The position numbers were made by a program, and so were the translations under genes. The notes beneath the pieces are model-generated. The model was not told where the DNA came from. It worked only from the letters and a program-made list of their open reading frames with translations, and ran no database searches. From Arthrobacter sp. efr-133-TYG-118 (GTDB lineage Bacteria; Actinomycetota; Actinomycetes; Actinomycetales; Micrococcaceae): a stretch of DNA of 64,000 bases. The stretch covers positions 124,001 to 188,000 of the forward strand of contig NZ_JARVRH010000010.1 in the NCBI RefSeq assembly GCF_030209755.1, in the 5' to 3' direction. Of this stretch, positions 58,324-64,000 are shown piece by piece. The first letter of the stretch is position 1. Each line of letters starts with the position of its first letter.

Positions 58324-59460
58324 ATGGCTGAAAATGAGATCAAGAAAGGCCTGGCCGGCGTCGTGGTTGACTATACCGCGATCTCCAAGGTCAACCCGGA
58401 CACCAACTCGCTGCTGTACCGCGGTTACCCCGTGCAGGAACTCGCCGCCAAGTGCAGCTTCGAAGAAGTCGCCTTCCTGCTCTGGAACGGTGAGTTGCCC
58501 ACGCCGGAGGAACTTGCAGAGTTCACAGCCCGCGAGCGCGCGGGCCGCGCCCTTGACCCCGTAGTGAAGCAGGTCATCGACACGCTGCCGACGACGGCCC
58601 ACCCCATGGATGTCTGCCGGACGGCCGCTTCGGTGCTGGGAGCACGGCACCCGCTGGCCGAGGATTCCACGCCGGAAGCCAACATGGCCAAGGCCATTGA
58701 CTTGTTCGCCGCCATGCCCGCGGTGGTCGCCTACGACCAGCGCCGCCGGCGCGGCCAGGGCGTCGTGGAACCCCGCGACGACCTGGGCTACTCAGCGAAT
58801 TTCCTGTGGATGACCTTCGGCGAGGACCCGGTGGACGAGGTCGTGAAGGCATTCAACGTCTCGATGATCCTCTACGCCGAGCACTCCTTCAACGCGTCCA
58901 CCTTCACGGCCCGCGTGGTCACCTCCACCCTCTCGGACCTGCACTCCGCGGTCACCGCGGCGATCGGCGCCCTCAAGGGCCCGCTGCACGGCGGCGCCAA
59001 CGAGGCCGTCATGCACACCTTCGAGGAAATCGGCATCCGCACCGAAGAATCCCTGGAAGAGGCCGCCGCCCGGGCGAAGACCTGGATGGAACACGCCCTG
59101 GCACAGAAGAAAAAGGTCATGGGATTCGGGCACCGCGTCTACAAGCACGGCGACTCCAGGGTGCCCACCATGAAGGCCGCACTGGACAAGATGATCGCCC
59201 ACTACGGCCGGCCCGAAATACTGGGCCTGTACAACGGCCTCGAGCAGGCCATGGACGAGGCCAAGGCAATCAAGCCGAACCTCGACTATCCCTCGGGCCC
59301 GGCTTATCACCTCATGGGCTTCGACACGCAGAGCTTCACTCCTGTTTTCGTGGCCAGCCGGATCACCGGCTGGACAGCACACATCATGGAACAGACCGCT
59401 TCCAACTCCCTCATACGCCCCCTCAGCGCCTACAACGGCGTGGAACAGCGGTCTCTATGA
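58324..59460 (+). CDS. prpC: 2-methylcitrate synthase (citrate synthase family)
   Basis: Condenses propionyl-CoA with oxaloacetate in the methylcitrate cycle. The 378-residue protein has the citrate synthase active site: His in KGPLHGGANEAV, His in MGFGHRVYKHGDSR, and Asp in FDTQSFTPVF. Length and the LYRGYPVQELAAKCSFEEVAFLLWNGELP start fit the PrpC group more than GltA. The ATG has AAGGAG 7 bases upstream. It follows directly on the prpD-prpB scrap, so the rest of the operon is gone here and the pathway would depend on copies elsewhere. Confidence 0.93.
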   Translation: MAENEIKKGLAGVVVDYTAISKVNPDTNSLLYRGYPVQELAAKCSFEEVAFLLWNGELPTPEELAEFTARERAGRALDPVVKQVIDTLPTTAHPMDVCRTAASVLGARHPLAEDSTPEANMAKAIDLFAAMPAVVAYDQRRRRGQGVVEPRDDLGYSANFLWMTFGEDPVDEVVKAFNVSMILYAEHSFNASTFTARVVTSTLSDLHSAVTAAIGALKGPLHGGANEAVMHTFEEIGIRTEESLEEAAARAKTWMEHALAQKKKVMGFGHRVYKHGDSRVPTMKAALDKMIAHYGRPEILGLYNGLEQAMDEAKAIKPNLDYPSGPAYHLMGFDTQSFTPVFVASRITGWTAHIMEQTASNSLIRPLSAYNGVEQRSL

Positions 59461-59627
59461 CCGTGGCCGAGGACGGCCAAGGATCCGTAGTGGAGCACCG
59501 GATGGTCAAGGGCCATCGACTTTCGCAACGTTCGGGTGCCACTCCTGGGCGCACCCGCATTCATGTTTCCAACTGCTATTCCATGTGGCTGGATACTTCA
59601 AGACCGACAAACGGATAGGAGGAGTCT

Positions 59628-59951
59628 GTGGACCTTCACCTGCAATCGGACTGGCATCGCGCTTTGGGTCAATTCGTAGAGATACGGCTGATTGGTCAGA
59701 CTCTCCGAACCGGAGTGGTCGAGGCCGTAATGCCAGACAATTCGATACTTTGGATTTCTGCCGACGGCCCGTTCCCTCGAGAAATGGTCGAACGGGCTGA
59801 CGGCAAACAGGTGTTTGCCCGTTACTCATGGAATCCTCCTCCCGGCTCATCCCTTCCTCCTCTCAGTCCGAAACTTCCCCTTTTGACTCATGAGTTCAGT
59901 GCCGCCAAGGTTTTGGCTCGTCCCGAGGACTTGCCGGCTGCAGCCAGATGA
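59628..59951 (+). CDS. Small hypothetical protein (107 residues)
   Basis: The GTG start has AGGAGG (59617-59622) 5 bases upstream. The protein begins MDLHLQSDWHRALGQFVEIRL, has a strand-rich first half (GVVEAVMPDNSILWISADGPFPREMVERADG) resembling a small barrel, and a Pro/Ser/Leu-rich C-terminal half. No domain is recognised. It lies between prpC and the accessory adenylate kinase. Strong ribosome-binding site and typical codon use make it likely real. The 167 bases between prpC and it hold nothing recognised. Confidence 0.65.
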   Translation: MDLHLQSDWHRALGQFVEIRLIGQTLRTGVVEAVMPDNSILWISADGPFPREMVERADGKQVFARYSWNPPPGSSLPPLSPKLPLLTHEFSAAKVLARPEDLPAAAR

Positions 59952-60036
59952 TTCGACTACGACGATATCGGAGCAGCTGACACGGATTATTGAGAGTTAC
60001 CCCACCCACCCCCGAGACTCGAAGGGCATCCTTAAG

Positions 60037-60630
60037 ATGAGAATGTTGATTATTGGACCCCCCGGTTCCGGCAAGGGCACGCAAGCGGAACGCCTCTCGG
60101 ATCGGCTCGGCGTTGCAGCGATCTCAACCGGTGACATCTTCCGGGCCAACGTCCAAGGTCGGACCCCTCTAGGTGTCCGGGCCAAGAAGTACATGGACTC
60201 TGGAGACTTCGTCCCAGACAGCGTTACCAACGAGATGGTGCGCGATCGGCTCAGTGCTCCCAACGTCGACGACGGCTTCCTCCTGGACGGCTACCCCCGG
60301 ACCACCGCGCAGGTCGACTATCTCGACAACATCCTCGCGACCCGCGAGCAGAAGCTCGACTTCGTCCTGACGCTAACGGCCGACGATGAAGAGCTGATTT
60401 CCCGCCTCCTAGGACGGGCCGAGAAGGCGAACCGGAGCGACGACAAGGAAGCCGTCATCCGGCACCGCCTTCATCTGTATCACGAGCAGACAGAGGCCGT
60501 AGTGGCCAGGTACTCCGAGCGCGGCATCCTCAGACAGGTCGACGGCATCGGTGCAATTCACGAAGTCACCGATCGCGCTCTCTGTGCCATCGACTCCGGC
60601 GCCACGGTCTCATCACTGATCCCGCGATGA
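60037..60630 (+). CDS. adk: Accessory adenylate kinase
   Basis: Catalyses ATP + AMP to 2 ADP. From ATG 60037 it has 197 residues: P-loop GPPGSGKGTQ (7-16), AISTGDIFRANVQG, GDFVPDSVTNEMVRDRL, FLLDGYPRTTAQ and RSDDKEAVIRHRLHLYHEQTE. It is a short-lid form without zinc cysteines. The frame is open upstream but without adk-like sequence. The normal actinobacterial adk lies in the ribosomal-protein operon next to secY and map, so this is probably a second, diverged copy carried with the accessory region. Confidence 0.9.
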   Translation: MRMLIIGPPGSGKGTQAERLSDRLGVAAISTGDIFRANVQGRTPLGVRAKKYMDSGDFVPDSVTNEMVRDRLSAPNVDDGFLLDGYPRTTAQVDYLDNILATREQKLDFVLTLTADDEELISRLLGRAEKANRSDDKEAVIRHRLHLYHEQTEAVVARYSERGILRQVDGIGAIHEVTDRALCAIDSGATVSSLIPR

Positions 60631-61196
60631 CTCCCCGTTTCCTACATCCACGTGACTGGTCCGCAGTCCGGCGTATCAAACAGGACTCAGAAAGCGTCGG
60701 AGCCAAGCCGGGCGGGGACCCCAGTTGCGAGTGAACGGATTGATCACAATCGTCAGGGAGCACAGTCGGGGTAGACCAAATGCGCCCGCTCAACGCCCCC
60801 GGGCCATGAGCACTCCATCGCGGTTTGTACGGACTGGTAAAGAAGTTTGCCAGCACCGGCGAGCTTCCTGTGGTCCTGCTCGCCGCCGGCGGCACAGCCA
60901 CCCCGGCCGCCCCGGCAACATGTGCAATGGCGAGATCTAAGTGAGGACCCCCTGGGACACGGACTACAACACGCTCCTCGGATGTGCTCGGCGTTTGTGA
61001 GGAAGCAGCGGCCTCCCACCGGACTGCGTTGGATACCGTGGTCGACGCTGTCCCAACGTTAAGATGCGATCAATTCAACACCAGCGGTATCTCGGCCAAG
61101 CGTCGGTCATTCCGGGAACCGTTCGCGTGACCAGAATAAGAAGAAGTAAAATGGCATAACTACTACCAGAGGACCCTTAGCGCCACAGGGGAGGGG
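60631..61196 (+). other. 566-base region without an intact gene
   Basis: A short frame with hydrophobic sequence (GLYGLVKKFASTGELPVVLLA) ending in a stop at about 60,942 may be the end of a lost gene. No other protein-like frame was found. The last 80 bases are AT-richer and probably hold the promoter of the downstream regulator. Confidence 0.4.
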
Positions 61197-62891
61197 GTGA
61201 ACTCGTTGGAGGGTGTCACGACTCCAGACGGTCCACTAAACCTCAGGCCAGAAATCGCACTGTCTTGGAAGCGTTCACAGATTGCGGGCGTCTCGCCGGG
61301 CAGCCACCTCCAGGGCCTAGAGGTCATTGACTTCGAATCCTCAAGTCGGCTGATCCAGGCTGCCGTACCTGTCCTGGACAGAGTCGCGTTCGATCTCACC
61401 GGTTTGCCATACTCATTGCTGCTGGGCGATTCAGACAGTTGCATCGTCGGGCGGTGGTTCGATAGGCCCGAGGTCGATCAAGCGCTTGAACGAGCCGGCG
61501 CAGTCTCGGGGGCCAAATGGAGAGAGTCCGATGTGGGCACAAATGGCCTCGGGACACCGTTAGAGGTTAGAAGCGGCATCTGGATCCGGGGCGGGGAACA
61601 CTTCGCGCGGATCCTCAGTCCATTCACTTGCTACGGCCAACCCATTGTGCATCCGATTACTCATCGGTTGGAGGGCGTCCTGAACATTACGGTTCGACCA
61701 GGAGACGCCCATCCGTTGTTCGCCCCTATGCTCATCCGGGCAGCTGAAGACATCCAGGTGCGCCTACTTGAATCTTCGCGAGCATCCGACACCCAGTTAT
61801 TCCGTGCATTTCAAGAGGCTGGCCGAACCGGGCGGACGGTCATCGCGCTGAACGATAATGTGATGCTTGCGAACAACGCCGCATTGGGCCTCGTCGACGA
61901 AAGCGATGTCACGATGCTCCGCGAACTCGCTTCCGATGGCTCTGTCACACCTGATGGCGCGACCCGCACAATAAGCCTTGGGTCCGGGGCTCAACTCGAG
62001 GCGCAGATCGAACGACTGACAGGAGCCTCGAATGGAGCGATCATACGGCTCACACCCCGCCGCCCCTCCGCGCATGCCAAACTACTCACCGGAGGAATCC
62101 GCTACGACGTCGCTGACGACGAAGGAGAGCGCCCCGCCGCAGCCGTCGCTTCCTTCCACCACATTTACGTCGGGGGCGAGACTGGAACAGGCAGAACCAC
62201 CACAGCGCACGCGCTGGCCCAAGGCAGGCCAGTTACGTCCATGGATGCCCGAGACTCACTCGCCGACGGATCCGAACGTTGGGCCCAGAGACTTTCCAGC
62301 GCAGCCAAAGAGCAGGTCGGCACCTTGGTCGTCGAGAGTGTTCATGTGCTCTCGCCCGAACTCATCGAGTTCGTCGAAGGCGTCCTCGGTGCGGCTCCTG
62401 ACAAAACGATCGTTCTAACCGGGCACGCCGATAAGTGGCTTCCTCCCCACATGCGGGGCCTACTGGCAAGATGCGATCACGTCATAAGCCTGTCCCCACT
62501 CCTCGGACGTCGCAACGACATCCCAGCTCTCGCAGCATCAATGCTTTCGACCATCGATCCGGATCACGACAGACGACTCAGCCCCGCAGCGACCCGAATC
62601 CTCATGGCTCAACCATGGCCAGGAAACCTGTCCGAGTTGAAGAAAGTCCTCCGCACTGCCGTGTCGCAGCGGACCGTCGGCGCCATCGAGGTAGGGGATC
62701 TACCCCTGAACTACCGCTCCCGCCCCACTCCAAAGCTCGCCGGACGCGAGCAGGCCGAACGTGAAGTGATCATCGACGCGCTACGGCGATTCAACGACAA
62801 CAAGACGCATGCCGCGAAGCATCTGGGGATCACTCGAACCACACTCTACAACCGCATCCGGGCCCTAAAGATCACTGATCAGACCGTCTAA
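61197..62891 (+). CDS. GAF / AAA+-like / Fis-HTH transcriptional activator (AcoR/MimR type)
   Basis: A 564-residue regulator. The N-terminal part (about 60-190) contains a GAF-like sensor with the motif ESDVGTNGLGTPLEV (110-124). The centre (about 320-500) is an AAA+ domain that has decayed: Walker A reads GGETGTGRTT (326-335, Arg for Lys), and no GAFTGA loop for sigma-54 contact is present. The C-terminus has a Fis-type helix-turn-helix (NDNKTHAAKHLGITRTTLYNRI). GTG 61197 follows GGGAGGGG. Actinobacteria lack sigma-54, so such proteins act by another mechanism. It precedes the acyl-CoA dehydrogenase gene and likely controls it. Confidence 0.86.
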   Translation: MNSLEGVTTPDGPLNLRPEIALSWKRSQIAGVSPGSHLQGLEVIDFESSSRLIQAAVPVLDRVAFDLTGLPYSLLLGDSDSCIVGRWFDRPEVDQALERAGAVSGAKWRESDVGTNGLGTPLEVRSGIWIRGGEHFARILSPFTCYGQPIVHPITHRLEGVLNITVRPGDAHPLFAPMLIRAAEDIQVRLLESSRASDTQLFRAFQEAGRTGRTVIALNDNVMLANNAALGLVDESDVTMLRELASDGSVTPDGATRTISLGSGAQLEAQIERLTGASNGAIIRLTPRRPSAHAKLLTGGIRYDVADDEGERPAAAVASFHHIYVGGETGTGRTTTAHALAQGRPVTSMDARDSLADGSERWAQRLSSAAKEQVGTLVVESVHVLSPELIEFVEGVLGAAPDKTIVLTGHADKWLPPHMRGLLARCDHVISLSPLLGRRNDIPALAASMLSTIDPDHDRRLSPAATRILMAQPWPGNLSELKKVLRTAVSQRTVGAIEVGDLPLNYRSRPTPKLAGREQAEREVIIDALRRFNDNKTHAAKHLGITRTTLYNRIRALKITDQTV

Positions 62892-62927
62892 TTTTTGAAC
62901 AGTTTCTCGTGACCTGAGCCACTAATG

Positions 62928-62942
62928 TCGATCTTGCATCGA
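62928..62942. promoter_or_regulatory. Inverted repeat upstream of the acyl-CoA dehydrogenase
   Basis: TCGAT (62928-62932) and ATCGA (62938-62942) around CTTGC lie in the 180-base gap between the regulator and the dehydrogenase and could be a binding site for the regulator. Confidence 0.3.
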
Positions 62943-63071
62943 AAAGAGTGCCAGTGGGAGTCCCCGGCAATCGTAGGGCAAATCGACCATCACCAAGCCG
63001 CCGTCGACGCCGGAATTGGTCACGGTTGAGTTGGCAGTTACGGGACTCCACGCCTAGAAGGAGAAATCAGA

Positions 63072-64000
63072 GTGGGTATTAGTTTCAGTCTCAGCGAAGA
63101 GCAAGCACAGCTTAGGGAGGGTGCGCGCCTTTTCGCAGAAAACATCCTCTCCAAAGTGGAAGCTGCCATAGCTCCTTACGGAACTCCGGAGGAGCGCTTC
63201 AACCAGCTCAAGCCGTTCTATCAGGACATGGTCGACGCCGGCTTCGTGAACGCGCTGGTGCCAGAATCCGATGGGGGCACGGGCATGTCCTCGTTGTCTT
63301 TTGCACTGGCGTGCGAGGAACTCGCACGGGTAGACGTCAATGTTCCGAGCGCTATTCTCGGCACCGGGCTTTCCCTTCAGCCGATCATCCACTTCGGTAC
63401 CCCTGAGCAGAAAAAACGGTTCTTCTCGCCGTTCCTCAGTGGGCAACCAGCCCTCGGCGCCTTGGCGTTCACTGAGTCGGCGGGCGGGGCAAACTACGCC
63501 TCTCCCGAACCAGGCGCAGGTGCTCAGACGATCGCCACAAGGGACGGTAATGAATGGGTCATCAACGGCAAGAAGAGTTACACCACCAACGGGACCGGCT
63601 GGAATCGTGAAGGTGTCGAGCTCATGACTGTCCTTTGCCGTACGTCTGCAGACCTCCCGCCTGACGAGTCCCTCGCCGTAATCATCATTGAAAAGGGCAC
63701 ACCCGGCGTAGAAACAGTCGGGATTATCGACACTATGGGCCATAGGGCAGTAATTTCTCCGCAGATTGTATTCAACAACGTGCGCGTCCCAATAGACAAC
63801 ATGATTGGCGTTCCCGGACAGGGTCAAGAAATCATGGAGACGACGTTCTCATGGACAGGAGCTCTCATTGGCGCCGCATGTGTCGGGCGAATGCGCGCCG
63901 CGTTTGACGCGGCCTATGCGTTCGCGAAAGCCGAAAAGCGGTCCGGCCCTGTCCCGATCATTGATTACCAGAATGTCGGGTACATGTTGGCCGATATCAA
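63072..64000 (+). CDS. Acyl-CoA dehydrogenase (3' end outside window)
   Basis: FAD-dependent dehydrogenase of acyl-CoA thioesters. GTG 63072 has AAGGAG (63058-63063) 8 bases upstream. It is open to the window's end (309 codons). N-terminal helices begin MGISFSLSEEQAQLREGARLF. The middle has ALAFTESAGGANYASP (the ACAD signature region), VINGKKSYTTNG, and IIIEKGTPGVETVG. The C-terminal helical domain begins near IGVPGQGQEIMETTF. The catalytic Glu and the rest lie outside. First gene of a probable catabolic operon activated by the upstream regulator. Confidence 0.92.
   Translation, partial: MGISFSLSEEQAQLREGARLFAENILSKVEAAIAPYGTPEERFNQLKPFYQDMVDAGFVNALVPESDGGTGMSSLSFALACEELARVDVNVPSAILGTGLSLQPIIHFGTPEQKKRFFSPFLSGQPALGALAFTESAGGANYASPEPGAGAQTIATRDGNEWVINGKKSYTTNGTGWNREGVELMTVLCRTSADLPPDESLAVIIIEKGTPGVETVGIIDTMGHRAVISPQIVFNNVRVPIDNMIGVPGQGQEIMETTFSWTGALIGAACVGRMRAAFDAAYAFAKAEKRSGPVPIIDYQNVGYMLADI

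Overview
The window is high-GC actinobacterial DNA, most likely from an Arthrobacter-type member of the Micrococcaceae. The evidence is frequent GTG and TTG starts, GTGA/ATGA stop-start overlaps, a mycobacterial-type integration host factor, a PriA whose helicase motifs have decayed, a multicopy DUF222-HNH gene, and the gene order alaS-ruvX-mltG-aroECKB-efp-nusB-pyrRBC-carAB-pyrF-mihF-gmk-rpoZ-coaBC-metK-priA.

Bases 1 to about 40,000 are chromosomal core. The 3' end of alaS, ruvX, mltG and the four shikimate genes run as one tightly overlapped plus-strand block ending in a small TPR gene. Then come efp and nusB, a nested palindrome, and a full pyrimidine operon (pyrR-B-C, a PH-like membrane protein, carA, carB, pyrF) preceded by an RNA element matching the PyrR binding-loop consensus. 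Next are mihF, gmk, rpoZ, coaBC, metK and priA. A minus-strand group (SorC-type regulator, aldo/keto reductase, alpha/beta hydrolase, GT4 glycosyltransferase) is divergent from glpD-glpF-glpK. leuS follows behind what looks like a leucine attenuator with a short leader peptide, then degV, a DUF222-HNH gene, comEA and comEC.

At about 39,996 comEC breaks off after roughly 270 codons and the content changes completely. From about 40,000 to 56,400 lies an integrative or plasmid-like element. It carries a small lipoprotein, a type IV secretion block on the minus strand (PrgI-like, VirB4-like with eroded nucleotide-binding motifs, TrbL/VirB6-like), a metallophosphoesterase, a type IA topoisomerase translationally coupled to a nuclease with three DUF723-like repeats, umuDC under a perfect LexA box, and an unusual protein with a possible ADP-ribosyltransferase core. 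A recurring operator-like motif built on GAATGG lies upstream of several of these transcription units. No integrase, relaxase, coupling protein or second half of comEC is visible, so the right-hand end is not resolved.

From about 56,400 to the end is further accessory DNA: a truncated nuclease, a LigC-like DNA ligase, the wreck of a prp operon (two palindromic operators, gene scraps and a prpD-prpB chimera, with only prpC intact), a small conserved-looking protein, a second adenylate kinase, a GAF/AAA+/Fis activator with a decayed ATPase, and the start of an acyl-CoA dehydrogenase gene probably under its control. No tRNA, rRNA or CRISPR array was seen anywhere.
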